A stretch of DNA of 64,000 nt, from contig NZ_CP011270.1 in the NCBI RefSeq assembly GCF_001610835.1, forward strand, positions 7,706,001 to 7,770,000. The letters are read 5' to 3'. Of the stretch, positions 43,979 to 53,390 are shown piece by piece. The stretch is from Planctomyces sp. SH-PL14. Its GTDB lineage: Bacteria; Planctomycetota; Planctomycetia; Planctomycetales; Planctomycetaceae. The position numbers were made by a program, and so were the translations under genes. Numbering within the stretch: position 1 is the first letter of the stretch; each line of letters begins with the position of its first letter. The notes beneath the pieces were generated by a model, which saw nothing but the letters and a program-made list of their open reading frames with translations, made no database searches and had not been told where the DNA came from.

Positions 43979-44977
43979 ATGAGAGCCGCCGTATTCGACA
44001 AGCCCGGGACGCAGGGAGGGACGCTCTCCCTCCGCGAACTTCCCTCCGAACCCCTGCCACCGGGACACGTGCGGGTCCGGATGAAGTTTGCGCCCATCCA
44101 TCCCTCCGACCGACTCTATATCGCCGGGACGTACGGCAAGGCCCCCGAGCGGTGGCCGGCCGTCCCCGGCTTTGAAGGAGTGGGGACCGTCGTCGAGGCT
44201 CGCGGGCTGCTCGGACGCTTCCTGAAAGGACGGAGAGTCTGCGTGCTGGCGGCGGGCTCAGGGACCTGGGCGGAAGAGGTCATCGTCCCCGCACGGCGCG
44301 TCATTCCGATCCCCGCCGGACTGTCGGACGAACAGGCCGCGACCTTCTTCATCAACCCGGCGACCGCGCTGGCGCTGACCCGTCACGTTCATATGCTCCG
44401 CGCCGGGGAGTGGGTGGTTCAGACCGCCGCCAACTCTCAGGTCGGGCGGATGGTGATCCGCCTCGGCAAGGCGGCGGGGTTTCGGACGATCAACCTGGTT
44501 CGGCGGCCGGAGCAGATCGACCCCCTGCGGTCGCTCGGGGGGGATGTCTGCCTCGTCCACGATGCGGAGACCGCGGATCCGGAATCGCTCCGATCTCAGA
44601 TCGAGGCTCAGGTCGGGAAGGCGCCTCTCCGCGCGGCGATCGACCCGGTGGGGGGACCGCTGGGATCGACGGTCTTTTCCCTTCTGGGAGAGGGGGGCCT
44701 GTTCGTGGCGTACGGCAGCCTCGACTCCCGACCGCTTGCGATCCCGTCCCGCTCGCTGATCGCGGGGGACCGCCGTGTCGAAGGCTTCTGGCTCGGGCCG
44801 TGGATGGAACGGAAGTCGCTCCCCGCCAAGATCGCCCTGATCCGCGAGATGCGGCGCTTCCATCAAGAGAAAGTCTTCGAGACTCAGGTCACTGCGACTC
44901 ATCCGCTGGCCGACGTTCAGACGGCTCTCCAGCAGGCAGAACGATCGGGCGGCAAGATCCTCCTCGATCTCCGCTGA
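43979..44977 (+). CDS. Zinc-free medium-chain oxidoreductase, quinone/enoyl-CoA-reductase-like (332 aa)
   Basis: NADPH-dependent MDR-superfamily protein lacking zinc-binding Cys. MRAAVFDKPGTQGGTLSLRE is the start; an in-frame ATG at 43967 is an alternative. Features: FAPIHPSDRLYIAGTYGK, VPGFEGVGTVVEA, TFFINPATALALTRHVHMLR, and the cofactor region VVQTAANSQVGRMVIRLGKA (A-x-S/N-x-x-G in place of GxGxxG), as in mitochondrial-type trans-2-enoyl-CoA reductases (MECR) and quinone reductases. FVAYGSLDSRPLAIPSRSLI and VEGFWLGPWM also fit the MECR group. Substrate not certain. Confidence 0.85.
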   Translation: MRAAVFDKPGTQGGTLSLRELPSEPLPPGHVRVRMKFAPIHPSDRLYIAGTYGKAPERWPAVPGFEGVGTVVEARGLLGRFLKGRRVCVLAAGSGTWAEEVIVPARRVIPIPAGLSDEQAATFFINPATALALTRHVHMLRAGEWVVQTAANSQVGRMVIRLGKAAGFRTINLVRRPEQIDPLRSLGGDVCLVHDAETADPESLRSQIEAQVGKAPLRAAIDPVGGPLGSTVFSLLGEGGLFVAYGSLDSRPLAIPSRSLIAGDRRVEGFWLGPWMERKSLPAKIALIREMRRFHQEKVFETQVTATHPLADVQTALQQAERSGGKILLDLR

Positions 44978-44992
44978 AAGTCGCGGTTCCGT

Positions 44993-45090
44993 CTCTCCGC
45001 ATTTTCCTCTGCGCCTCTCTGCGTCCTCTGTGTTTCAAACCTCTGCGGCAGCGGCACTGGAAGCACAGAGATCAGAGGGAACAGAAGCGC
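44993..45090. repeat. CTCTGCGCCTCTCTGCGTCCTCTGTG-type dispersed repeat
   Basis: Pyrimidine-rich left half (CTGCGCCTCTCTGCGTCCTC, TGTGTTTCAAACC) and a purine-rich right half (GAAGCACAGAGATCAGAGGG) form an imperfect inverted repeat between two genes. The wording is that of intergenic repeats seen in many unrelated bacteria. Confidence 0.55.
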
Positions 45091-45221
45091 CGAGAGGCCG
45101 GAGCGGCGGGCCTCCTGAATCGTGGGGCGGGTGGCCGCCGGAAATTCTTCTGGACACCCGGTACCGTTCTTGCGACAACGGCGGGAGACCCCTGTGATTG
45201 CCTCCCTGCGAGTCCCCTTCC

Positions 45222-45731
45222 ATGAAGAATGCCCGGACACCGATCGTTGTGGCGGGACTGCTGTTCGTCGGCTTCTGGCTGGGGAACCTGTTCCGCGGGT
45301 TCGGGCCGGGAGGTCCCAGCACCGGGACCGGAATCGGAACGGGGGATGGCACCGAGCAGGTCGCGGAGGTTCGCGATCCGAACGCGCAACGGGTCGCGTT
45401 GGGAGAGCCAGCCAACATGCCGACGATCGCGGGACCGACTGACGCGTCAGTCAGTTCTGCGTCCCTCCCGGCTCCCGGCCACCCGCTGACGGTCGTCATC
45501 GATGGTGCGGGGTACGCGCTGATGGGGGCGGCGGGGGAAACGACGCCCACTTCGCTGGACGAGATCCGCAAGCTGGCGGGGGAGAAACAGGGGGACGACC
45601 AGGGGGTCCGCGTCCGGATCCTGCGGCGGAAGAACGCCCAGGCCGGCGCGAAGGCCGACTTGCTCGCGGCCTTGGAGGCGTCAGGAGTTCCGTCCGATGC
45701 GGTTCAGGAAAAGATGGGCTTTGTCGACTAG
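45222..45731 (+). CDS. Membrane-anchored ExbD/TolR-like protein (169 aa)
   Basis: Start at ATG 45222. A single N-terminal helix (TPIVVAGLLFVGFWLGNLFR), a Gly/Thr-rich periplasmic linker (PGGPSTGTGIGTGDGTEQ), and a C-terminal domain (LTVVIDGAGYALMGAAGETT ... VRVRILRRKNAQAGAKADLL ... GVPSDAVQEKMGFVD) that resembles the ExbD/TolR periplasmic fold. No ExbB/TolQ gene is adjacent, so the call is structural resemblance only. Confidence 0.6.
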   Translation: MKNARTPIVVAGLLFVGFWLGNLFRGFGPGGPSTGTGIGTGDGTEQVAEVRDPNAQRVALGEPANMPTIAGPTDASVSSASLPAPGHPLTVVIDGAGYALMGAAGETTPTSLDEIRKLAGEKQGDDQGVRVRILRRKNAQAGAKADLLAALEASGVPSDAVQEKMGFVD

Positions 45732-46256
45732 CGCGGCAGCCGCTTTGCCGCTCGTTACCCGCTAACCGATCCGTCAGCTAACGATCAAAAGACGGTCGGC
45801 GTGGTCGCGTCTCTAGAGCGGCTCCTAGCCCGTCCGTCTCCGGAGGCCACGCCATTCGGAGTCGCCTCGGACGGGCTGTTGACCCTTAGCGTGCGAAGCG
45901 ATCTCCGCGTCGCGCGGGCAGCGGAAATGCAGGCGAGAGCGTGGTTTGAGATAGCAATCGCAAACATCGGACGTTACTTTTCTGTTCAAGTCAGAGGTCG
46001 TACGTATTTTTGCCTTGGCAATCGATGTTCGGACCGACCCCTCTCAGTCCTCTCCAGACGGTCTAAGCAGTCGACGCTTTCAATCCGGACCCGTTCGGGT
46101 CGTTCCCTTTGAAGCGGCGTTGCGACGGTGAGTATTGTCAGCGGGTTATGCGGGTCAAAGTGCTCCGGCATGTTGGCCCTGCAGTGGAAAGTGCAAAGTG
46201 CTCGGCGGCGGCAGACCTCTTCATGTCAAGTTTCACGTCTTTGAGGAAGGGCTGCC
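45732..46256. other. Intergenic region with inverted repeat upstream of cold shock gene, 525 bp
   Basis: Contains a small hairpin (GCGGCA...TGCCGC) just after the ExbD-like stop codon and a 10-bp inverted repeat AGCCCGTCCG / CGGACGGGCT at 45827-45836 and 45868-45877. The 3' half is the long leader of the cold shock gene, as is usual for such genes. No gene is visible. Confidence 0.45.
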
Positions 46257-46460
46257 ATGCAGCGTGGTACGATCAAGAAAATTGTCGCGGACAAGGGCTT
46301 CGGATTCATCGCGGGCGCCGAGCGGGGTAAGGACCTGTTCTTCCACGTGTCGGCCGTCAAGGAATCGGACTTTGAATCCCTGTACGAAGGCCAGAACGTC
46401 GAGTTCGAATCCGAACAGGGCCCGAAGGGAGCGCGGGCTTCGATCGTTCGGCCGGTCTAG
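46257..46460 (+). CDS. Cold shock domain protein (67 aa)
   Basis: Small single-domain OB-fold RNA/DNA-binding protein. RNP1 motif KGFGFI and RNP2 motif DLFFHVSA are intact; length matches the CspA family. MQRGTIKKIVADKGFGFIAG opens the protein, with AGGAAGGG upstream. Acts as RNA chaperone or antiterminator by family knowledge. Followed by a strong terminator, so monocistronic. Confidence 0.95.
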   Translation: MQRGTIKKIVADKGFGFIAGAERGKDLFFHVSAVKESDFESLYEGQNVEFESEQGPKGARASIVRPV

Positions 46461-46510
46461 TGGAGTGGCGGCCCGTCTGTCCTGACCGTCGACGGATGCT
46501 CGAAAACATG

Positions 46511-46540
46511 CCTCCCGGTGCTGAGCCGGGAGGTTTTTTA
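46511..46540 (+). terminator. Terminator after the cold shock gene
   Basis: Stem CCTCCCGG / CCGGGAGG with a short loop followed by TTTTTTA. Confidence 0.92.
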
Positions 46541-46654
46541 TTGCGCTTGCCCGAGAGAGCTCGGCTGTCCGCGAGCGATCCGCCGTCTGCCTTCAGTGAT
46601 CCGCGTTGAGTCCCGGCTGCGCAGGGGACCATGCCGCGGACGGCGGAGCCGTCG

Positions 46655-47923
46655 TCACGCGGGAGAGGCCGGCGGCGCACCGGCGGTAGGGGCGGGGGCC
46701 GGAGCGGCCGGCACGGGAGCGGGCATTGTCGAGTCGGGCGAGAGCGTCGCGGTCGGACCGGCGGCAATGGCGGGCGTTCGCTCCTGCGTCAGCTGGACGA
46801 GTTCCTTGTTGAAGATCTCGATCAGGGCGTGCAGGCAGGAGGCGACGATCGGCCCGATGAACACGCCCCACAGGCCCATGACCTCGAGCCCTCCGAGGAC
46901 GCAGATCAGGGCCAGCAGCGGGTGGAGCTTGGTCTCGTTGTTGAGGGCGTAGGTCCGGACCACGTTGTCGAGCGTTCCAACGACGGCGATGCTCCACAGG
47001 GCCAGGCCGACCGCATTGCCCCAGCTGCCTGCGACGACCAGGCTGATGGCGCACGGAACCCAGACGAGCGATGTGCCGACGAACGGAATCAGCGCGGCCA
47101 GCGTCGCCGCGACGAGGAACAGCGCCAGGTGGGAGAACCCGAAGAACCACAGGCCGATCGTGAGGGCGATCCCCTGCGCGAGGGCCGCCAGGAAGGTCGC
47201 GGAAACGACCGCCCGGACCGCCCCGGCGAACTCTTTCAGCATGTGCCGCTGGTAGTCGGCCGGGACCGGAATCATCGTCTCGGCGGCGTTGAGCAGGGCC
47301 CGGCCGTCCGCCAGAAAGTAGTAGAGCGCGACTGAGAAGATGAACAGGCTCGTCGCCATCGAGACCGCGGTGGCGACGGCGAGCGCCGCGATGCCGGCGG
47401 TCGTGCCGGCCGCGGTGCCGAGCGCCTGTCCGGCGACGTTGAGCGAGCGGGTCCCGATTTCGGTGAGGTTGTCGCGGACCATGGCTTTCACCTGGGCCTG
47501 GACTTCTTCCGGCGTCTGCCGCCGATCAGGAGGGAGGATCTGGTTGGCGAGCCGGGTAACCCGTTCGAAGACCGTCTCCGTCTGGGCCACCGCCTCTGTG
47601 CGGATGCGGTTGAAGAAACGGGCCCACTGGTCGTCGCTGGTGACGTCCTGAGCGAAGGCGAAGAGCTGTAGCGCGGCGACGATCGTCCCGATCATCAGGG
47701 GGATCATCACGATCGAGAGGACGGTTCCCGTGGTGATGCCGGCGACGACGCGGGGATGTGTGGGCCACTTGGAGGCGAAGTAGCGGACGAGCGGCTGGGA
47801 CATGATCGCCGCGATGGTGGCCAGGAAGAGTTGCAGCAGGAAGGGGGCGATGACCTGGAAGAACGTGATCCCGAGGATCACGATCAGGAACAGGAGGACG
47901 AGGAGCGAAACGATCCGGGCCAT
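46655..47923 (-). CDS. AI-2E family transporter (PerM/YhhT/TqsA-like) (422 aa)
   Basis: Polytopic inner-membrane protein of the AI-2E transporter family (export of autoinducer-2 or cations depending on member). MARIVSLLVLLFLIVILGIT opens the first helix; the conserved region AALIPFVGTSLVWVPCAISL is the family's P-F-x-G-x-x-x-x-x-x-P motif, and VVRTYALNNETKLHPLLALI with ICVLGGLEVMGLWGVFIGPI is the C-terminal core. The tail is Ala/Pro-rich (PAPVPAAPAPAPTAGAPPAS). The cargo of this member is unknown. Confidence 0.9.
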   Translation of the reverse strand: MARIVSLLVLLFLIVILGITFFQVIAPFLLQLFLATIAAIMSQPLVRYFASKWPTHPRVVAGITTGTVLSIVMIPLMIGTIVAALQLFAFAQDVTSDDQWARFFNRIRTEAVAQTETVFERVTRLANQILPPDRRQTPEEVQAQVKAMVRDNLTEIGTRSLNVAGQALGTAAGTTAGIAALAVATAVSMATSLFIFSVALYYFLADGRALLNAAETMIPVPADYQRHMLKEFAGAVRAVVSATFLAALAQGIALTIGLWFFGFSHLALFLVAATLAALIPFVGTSLVWVPCAISLVVAGSWGNAVGLALWSIAVVGTLDNVVRTYALNNETKLHPLLALICVLGGLEVMGLWGVFIGPIVASCLHALIEIFNKELVQLTQERTPAIAAGPTATLSPDSTMPAPVPAAPAPAPTAGAPPASPA

Positions 47924-48057
47924 GTCGTCGGCATCCCGCAGCGTGACGTGGAGAGAAGGGTGACGTCACGATAGACGCTGCGCCCCGGTTGCCGCCAGAT
48001 GGAGACGGGGGCAGTCAGGCCAGAGAGCACCGGCTCAAGCGCGGGAGCCCGCAGGAG

Positions 48058-48447
48058 TCAGTCGCCCGAGACGCTGATCCCCACCTCCAGAATGGTCTCG
48101 CTCGAGGCGCGCGCGGCGGGCGCCGGCCGGCCGCCGTCGGTGACGACCCAGAAGTCGGTCATCCCCTCATAGGAGCGAGTCGGCTCGTGCATCCGGTAGC
48201 GATAGGTGCGTCGTCCGTCGTGGATGGCATGGACGGTCTCGGCGAGCTCGAACAGTCTCGAGAAGTCCGCGGTCGTCTTCCCGACAAAGTCCCGCTGGTA
48301 GTCGGTCGCGAGGAGGGACTCGATCAGCTCCCGGGCTTCCGATCGTTCGACCGTCGAAAGCTCCCGCTGTGTCAGGAGCGACGCCGAAGGGGCTGGTCCG
48401 CATCCGCAGAGAATGGCCAGCGAGACAAACAGCCAGGAACGAAGCAT
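48058..48447 (-). CDS. Small predicted lipoprotein (129 aa)
   Basis: Start at ATG 48447, preceded by GAGGAGAAGG. N-terminus MLRSWLFVSLAILCGCGPAP is a lipoprotein-type signal; the Cys at 16 (L-C-G-C) or 14 would be lipidated. The remainder (RELSTVERSEARELIESLLA, FSRLFELAETVHAIHDGRRT, TDFWVVTDGGRPAPAARASS) is unknown. Located 135 bp upstream of the AI-2E transporter start, same strand. Confidence 0.7.
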   Translation of the reverse strand: MLRSWLFVSLAILCGCGPAPSASLLTQRELSTVERSEARELIESLLATDYQRDFVGKTTADFSRLFELAETVHAIHDGRRTYRYRMHEPTRSYEGMTDFWVVTDGGRPAPAARASSETILEVGISVSGD

Positions 48448-48672
48448 GTCCTTCTCCTCGCGAGAGCTTCGATTCAGACGGAATGAGATTGGGGGGCCCG
48501 GCCACGTTCTGGGCGTCCGGCCACTCCGCGGCGGGACGTGCGACGCCGTCGGTCTGGCCCTCGTTCCGGCCCGACGTTGACTCAACACACAACGCGGTGC
48601 ACGCGTATTCGGATCACGGCGTGCGAACATTCCGTGACGCGGTTTCTCGAACTCGCGGCGTCCCCTGCTCCG
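48448..48672. other. Intergenic region upstream of the lipoprotein gene
   Basis: No recognised feature; probably the promoter of the lipoprotein gene on the minus strand. Confidence 0.35.
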
Positions 48673-49074
48673 CTAGTCCCAACCGGCGGGTCCGCTCCTT
48701 TGGCAAACGTCTGATCGCTGGCACCGTTCCTCAAACGGGTGACGCCGGTGCCCGACGTCGTCCTGGACCGGAGGGCCTTCGGAGAAGGGATCGAGCAGCG
48801 GACACCACCGTGGCGAGAGTGATGGAAGACCAGCTGCGTCCGCGATGCCGTGAGACTGGCGACCCGCGCGCCGACGCGGCGACATCCAGTCCACGTTCGG
48901 GAGCGGCAGCCGCCGGGGCCTATGGTCGTCGATCGCCACCTTGAGGGCCGCCTCCCACTCGAGATCGGCGAAGCAGTGGCCCCCCACGATCGCCAGTCCC
49001 CCTTCGAAGGCGACGCTGCTCAGGAACAGCGTGGCGACGATCAGGAGCTCGAAAGTCGGAATCGCGGAGCGCAT
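48673..49074 (-). CDS. Possible small exported protein, perhaps frameshifted or truncated
   Basis: Starting at ATG 49074 (MRSAIPTFELLIVATLFLSS, VAFEGGLAIVGGHCF), the first 65 or so codons have strong GC-ending codon preference and a signal-peptide-like helix. After DWMSPRRRAG the frame loses that quality and becomes Arg/Ser/Pro-rich, as if frameshifted or decayed. Possibly a genuine short gene whose 3' part is damaged. Confidence 0.35.
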   Translation of the reverse strand: MRSAIPTFELLIVATLFLSSVAFEGGLAIVGGHCFADLEWEAALKVAIDDHRPRRLPLPNVDWMSPRRRAGRQSHGIADAAGLPSLSPRWCPLLDPFSEGPPVQDDVGHRRHPFEERCQRSDVCQRSGPAGWD

Positions 49075-49107
49075 CGTCTCCCTCCTCCCGTGGCCGCGGA
49101 GCAAGCG

Positions 49108-49130
49108 CGAGGGGGGCCCGCCCCCCCTCG
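49108..49130. terminator. Hairpin between the permease gene and the possible small gene
   Basis: Perfect stem CGAGGGGGG / CCCCCCTCG with a CCCGC-like loop, 20 bp downstream of the permease stop codon on the minus strand. No T-run. Confidence 0.5.
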
Positions 49131-49150
49131 GTTTCAGTGAAAGCCCGAAT

Positions 49151-51994
49151 TCAATCCAGAATCAGAAACCGGACGCGCTCGGTGTCCGGTTTGTCCAGTT
49201 CGCCGAATGCGTCGCCGAGCAGGAAGCCGGTCCGCAGCGGGGTCTCCCGCGGAACCGCTTCCAGATGGTCGTCGCCTACCTCGCGATCGTGCAAGACGCG
49301 TGCGTCTCCGGGGCCGACGCTCAGCAGCAGGGGCTGTCCGGCGGGGATCGAGCGCTCGCGGTCGGGGCCGGACGGGATTCCGGCTGCCTCGTTGATGTCG
49401 AACCGCAGCGGAAATCCGGCGGGATAGTAGAGGAAGTCGGTATCGGAGAAGGGATCGGACGGGACGGCGCCGCTGCCGTCTTTGACCAGGGCGTCGAGCG
49501 TGTCCGGAAACGTTCCGTGCCGCAGCGCGTGCCGCCGGAGGCGCAGGGTGATTTCCGTCCCGCGGACGCTGGCCAGATGGCACCGCGCCTGTTGCGGGAA
49601 GAAGGTCAGCAGGACGTAGCGTCCCAGCCGGGAGACGTAACGCACGTGGGACTTCACGGGGACAATCAGCGCCATTCCCCCCCACCTCAGGTCCGGCGGG
49701 AGCAGAATGGTCGTTTGCATCTTCCGGTACAGGTCGAGCGGCTCGGCCATCGCCCGCCTCATCGACGACCAGGTGGCGGCCGCGGTCCAGTACCGCTGAA
49801 ACTGGTCGTCAGCCAGGCGGCCGCTCCGACTCAAGTCGATCAGCTCGCGGACCGCTTCCATTTCGCCGACCGTGATCGTCTCCATGAGTCGCCGGGTCCG
49901 TTCGATCTCACCGCTGGCGATCCCCATCGCCATCAGCGTCGTCGACAGCTGGAACTCTCCCATCGAGGAGCCGCTGATGTCCTGGCCGTCGAGGAACTGC
50001 CGCCAGCGGATATAGCGGTTCTGCAGCATCGGAAGCGGCGTCAGGATCTCGTTCTCCCCGCGGATGTCGGCGATCGCCCGCGCGAGCCGCTCGTCCGTCT
50101 GGCGGGGATCGGTGGCCCAGTCTCTCGCCATCATCAGCACGAACTGCGTCTGGTTGACGCACTGGTTCCACTCCATCCAGTTTTCGACCAGCTCCGAGTG
50201 CCGCCGGATCTCGGCCAGCATGTCGCGGATCGCGGTCCACTCCCGGTCGAGCTCGCCCGCTTCCCGCAGGGACTTCGCCGCTTCCCGGAAAGCCAGAACC
50301 ATGGACAACACCGTGTGTCGCAGCGGCTCCTGGCCGGTCGTTCGCAGGGCTTGTTGCGCGTCGATCGCCAGCAGCTCCCGGAGGACCGGCGAGCGGAGGT
50401 CGATGAGCCATCCGGCCGGGAGCTTGACCCCTTCCCAGGCGATCTGGGTCGGCCGGGAGACCGCGACCGTTGCGATTCGATAGGTCCGAGCCGCGAGCAG
50501 GACGGCCACCACCGGGAGAGCGATCCACGCGGCGCGGCGGCCGAAGGCGCGCCACGAGCGGTCCTCGAGCAGCCACTGCGGACTCATGTACGCGGTCGCC
50601 GCGAGTCCGGCGGCGACGAGGGGCCAGGAGGCGAGCGGCAACGGGACGTCGCCTGCCACCAGCGTGAACTGCCAGGCGCTCACCAGGAAGCTCAGCCCCA
50701 CCCCGACGGCGGCCCCCACGACCGGCTTCTGATGCCAGAAGGCGGCCAGCTGGCCCACCACGAACAGGAGCATCCAGGTCGAGGCGATGAAGTGGCGCTG
50801 GAGCACGCGGGACTCCACGCTGGGCGATTCCCCCGGCGGAGGAGGCTCAGACCCGGGCGCCTGGATGTTCTGGCGGATCTCCGCCAGAAGGTTGAGCGTC
50901 CTGCGGCCGTACGGGTCGGGCCGGCCGTTGGCGACGGCGTCGACGAGGGCGAAGAGGGCCGTCAGCGCGATCCCCGCCAGCAGCCAGGTCGCAATCTTGA
51001 CCGTCCAGATCCGATACGGCGAGACACCCCGGTCGGTGAGGAAGCGGTAGGTGTGACGTCCCTGGTCGCTCCCCCCCGCCATGAACCCGCAGGCGATCGG
51101 GATGAGATAGAAGAAGAGTCCGTTGAAGGGGATTCCCCCTTCCCAGCGCATGCCGACCACGACCGTCAGGAACCCGAGCAGGGAGAACCCCAGGAGGAAC
51201 GGAACGATGCTGCGGAGTTCCCGCCAGAGGAGCGCTCCCGTGGCGCGGGAGGCCGGCATTCCCCGCGCGGCGAGACGTTGCAGGAGGCCCAGCCAGCGGG
51301 ACCTCCGTGCCGCGCGGCCGGCCGTCCGGTTCGAAAGCGTTTCGCTCAGCGAAAAGTTCGCGCCGGCGGCCCATCGCGCGGCGAGGCCCAGGTCGAGGCC
51401 GAGCACCGCGAGGACGATGGTCCAGTACGCGACGTCGCGCGCGCCGTCGCCGAAGAGGTTTCCGGTGACCGCGACGGTGGCGAACTCGGCGATGATCGCG
51501 AATCCGAGCGCGTTGATGACCCGGTCCAGGAGGAGCGAGAAGAGGAGCCCCCACGCGGCCGCTCCGATGAGGGATCGGGCGATGATGCCGGCGTTGGGCA
51601 GCAGCGGCCCGGTTCCGGAGCCATTGAGCGCGGCGATCGTCAGCGCCATGGCGATCCCGACCGCGAGCATCGCCAGCCCGCTGAGCACGACGTAGGTGAG
51701 CTTCCCGCCTAGCAGCGAGGCCCGGGGAATGGGAAATGTCCGCAGGAAGAGGGCAGTCTCATCCTCCCGCTCGCCGGCGAACAGGATCGCGCAGCTCGCG
51801 GCGGAATGGCAGACGCCGACGACGATGGTCACCGCCAGCATCGCCTGAACGTGATCGTTCCCGATGCGGGACTCCGACAGGAGCATGACGGAGGTGATGA
51901 GGAACTGCAGGAGCAGGATCCCGATTGTCAGGGCGAGCCAGACGTGGGACTGGGCCCGGAACTCCTTCCAGAGGACGCGGGTGAAGGTGATCAT
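49151..51994 (-). CDS. Large ABC-2-type transporter permease-like protein (947 aa)
   Basis: Integral membrane partner of the ABC ATPase at 51996. The N-terminal half has many helices beginning MITFTRVLWKEFRAQSHVWL, ALTIGILLLQFLITSVMLL, then LFAGEREDETALFLRTFPIP (typical of ABC-2 permeases), with further helices to about residue 500. The C-terminal 400 residues are mostly soluble, containing LPAGWLIDLRSPVLRELLAI and a C-terminal segment (HALRHGTFPDTLDALVKDGS, GAVPSDPFSDTDFLYYPAGF) resembling the helper domain seen in many planctomycete exported proteins. Substrate unknown. Start is 1 bp from the ATPase stop codon. Confidence 0.85.
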   Translation of the reverse strand: MITFTRVLWKEFRAQSHVWLALTIGILLLQFLITSVMLLSESRIGNDHVQAMLAVTIVVGVCHSAASCAILFAGEREDETALFLRTFPIPRASLLGGKLTYVVLSGLAMLAVGIAMALTIAALNGSGTGPLLPNAGIIARSLIGAAAWGLLFSLLLDRVINALGFAIIAEFATVAVTGNLFGDGARDVAYWTIVLAVLGLDLGLAARWAAGANFSLSETLSNRTAGRAARRSRWLGLLQRLAARGMPASRATGALLWRELRSIVPFLLGFSLLGFLTVVVGMRWEGGIPFNGLFFYLIPIACGFMAGGSDQGRHTYRFLTDRGVSPYRIWTVKIATWLLAGIALTALFALVDAVANGRPDPYGRRTLNLLAEIRQNIQAPGSEPPPPGESPSVESRVLQRHFIASTWMLLFVVGQLAAFWHQKPVVGAAVGVGLSFLVSAWQFTLVAGDVPLPLASWPLVAAGLAATAYMSPQWLLEDRSWRAFGRRAAWIALPVVAVLLAARTYRIATVAVSRPTQIAWEGVKLPAGWLIDLRSPVLRELLAIDAQQALRTTGQEPLRHTVLSMVLAFREAAKSLREAGELDREWTAIRDMLAEIRRHSELVENWMEWNQCVNQTQFVLMMARDWATDPRQTDERLARAIADIRGENEILTPLPMLQNRYIRWRQFLDGQDISGSSMGEFQLSTTLMAMGIASGEIERTRRLMETITVGEMEAVRELIDLSRSGRLADDQFQRYWTAAATWSSMRRAMAEPLDLYRKMQTTILLPPDLRWGGMALIVPVKSHVRYVSRLGRYVLLTFFPQQARCHLASVRGTEITLRLRRHALRHGTFPDTLDALVKDGSGAVPSDPFSDTDFLYYPAGFPLRFDINEAAGIPSGPDRERSIPAGQPLLLSVGPGDARVLHDREVGDDHLEAVPRETPLRTGFLLGDAFGELDKPDTERVRFLILD

Positions 51995-51995
51995 C

Positions 51996-52949
51996 TCAGC
52001 GCTCCTCCGTTCCGGCGTGGGCGGCGGCCGGGGCGGTCGCCTCTTCGCGGCTCTCGGCGGCGCGATGCCGCGACTCGCGGAGCAGCGTGAGGAGGATGTC
52101 TTCCAGGCTCGGGCGGCGGACTTCGTACGCGAGGTTGGCCGCCGTCATCTGCGGACCGAGAAGGTCTTCGTCGAGATCGCGGATGACCAGGATGTGTTCA
52201 TGCCCGAAGGCGGCCCGGCCCAGGAGCCGCCCCGGAAGATCGGGGGGCGGGGTCTTGAGGTCGGGCATCGTGATGACGACTTCGCGGGCAGACTGCTTGA
52301 GGTCCTCGAGCCGCTCCACGCAGACGAGCTTGCCGTTGAGGAGGATGGCGACGGTGTCGGCCACCCGCTCGACCTCGTGGACCTGGTGGCTGGAGAGGAG
52401 GACCGTCCGCCCTTCGGCGGCGATGTCGATCATGCTCTCCAGGAACTCGCGGCGGACGAGCGGGTCGAGGCCGGAGGTCGGCTCGTCGAGAATCAGGAGG
52501 TCGGGGCGGTGGGCCAGCGAGAGGGCGAGCGCGACCTTGGACTTCATCCCCTTCGAGAGATTGCGGATCTTCTGCCGCTCATCGAGGCCGAAGCGGTCGA
52601 CGTACTGCTGGTAGACCCGCTGGAAGCCGCTGGGGTAGAAGCCGGCGGCGAACCAGCCGATCTCCGCGACGGTCATCCACTCATAGAGGGACGGCCGCTC
52701 GGCGACGTAGCCGACCCGCTGCCGGATCTCCAGTCCGTGGGTCGCGCTCGACATCCCCAGGACTTCGGTCTTGCCGGAGTCCGCCTGCTCGAGCCCGAGC
52801 AGGATCTTGAGGGCGGTGCTCTTTCCCGCGCCGTTGGCTCCCAACAGCGCGCAGACCGAGCCGGGGGTGATCTGGAGCGAGACGTCGTCGAGGGCCTGTA
52901 CGTGGCCGAAGCGCTTGGAGACGCGATCCAGCCGGACAACGGGATTCAT
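51996..52949 (-). CDS. ABC transporter ATP-binding protein (317 aa)
   Basis: Nucleotide-binding subunit. Start at ATG 52949; the longer frame upstream runs into the regulator and intergenic repeat. Walker A GANGAGKSTALKILLG, Q-loop region RVGYVAERPSLYEWM, signature LSKGMKSKVALALSLAH, Walker B LLILDEPTSGLD, and the H-loop LLSSHQVHEVERV are all present. C-terminal domain after residue 220. Downstream gene is the permease; upstream gene is the GntR regulator 53 bp away. The set looks like a YtrABC-type envelope-stress efflux system. Confidence 0.95.
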   Translation of the reverse strand: MNPVVRLDRVSKRFGHVQALDDVSLQITPGSVCALLGANGAGKSTALKILLGLEQADSGKTEVLGMSSATHGLEIRQRVGYVAERPSLYEWMTVAEIGWFAAGFYPSGFQRVYQQYVDRFGLDERQKIRNLSKGMKSKVALALSLAHRPDLLILDEPTSGLDPLVRREFLESMIDIAAEGRTVLLSSHQVHEVERVADTVAILLNGKLVCVERLEDLKQSAREVVITMPDLKTPPPDLPGRLLGRAAFGHEHILVIRDLDEDLLGPQMTAANLAYEVRRPSLEDILLTLLRESRHRAAESREEATAPAAAHAGTEER

Positions 52950-53002
52950 GGGACCTCCAGAGGGACGCGCGAAATGTCCACAGATACGAGGAAATGAGTC
53001 GT

Positions 53003-53380
53003 TCAAGCGAAACGAAGAAGTTCCGATTCGACCAATTGCCGGATTTCTTCGGGGGTGATTTCGTTCTGCCGGGCCTCGGAGAGGACTGACCGGAGTCGGT
53101 CCCGGATGAGTTCCAGGCGTTCGGACCGGCACCGCTGCGGAGCCTCGGGGGTGACGGCCAGCCCGGTCCCGCGGATGGGGATCAGGATTCCGGCCGCCTG
53201 GAGTTCCCGGTAGGCGCGGGCGACGGTGTTGGGATTGACCGCCAGCTGGGCGGCGGCTTCCCGGACGGAGGGGATGTGTTCTCCCACCACGAGGCCGCCG
53301 TTGGCGACGGCGAACTTGATGTGGCGGACGATCTGTTCGTAGATCGGGATGCCGTTGGAGAAGTGCAGAGCGAAGTGCAT
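53003..53380 (-). CDS. YtrA-type GntR family transcriptional regulator (125 aa)
   Basis: Small GntR repressor: winged helix-turn-helix NGIPIYEQIVRHIKFAVANG, VGEHIPSVREAAAQLAVNPN, TVARAYRELQAAGILIPIRG, followed by a short C-terminal helical tail (the YtrA arrangement rather than an effector domain). ATG at 53380 has AGGTGG five bases upstream; a GTG nine bases earlier is an alternative. Overlapping its promoter is the palindromic operator at 53391-53416, so it probably represses its own operon with the ABC transporter. Confidence 0.92.
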   Translation of the reverse strand: MHFALHFSNGIPIYEQIVRHIKFAVANGGLVVGEHIPSVREAAAQLAVNPNTVARAYRELQAAGILIPIRGTGLAVTPEAPQRCRSERLELIRDRLRSVLSEARQNEITPEEIRQLVESELLRFA

Positions 53381-53390
53381 GTGTGCCACC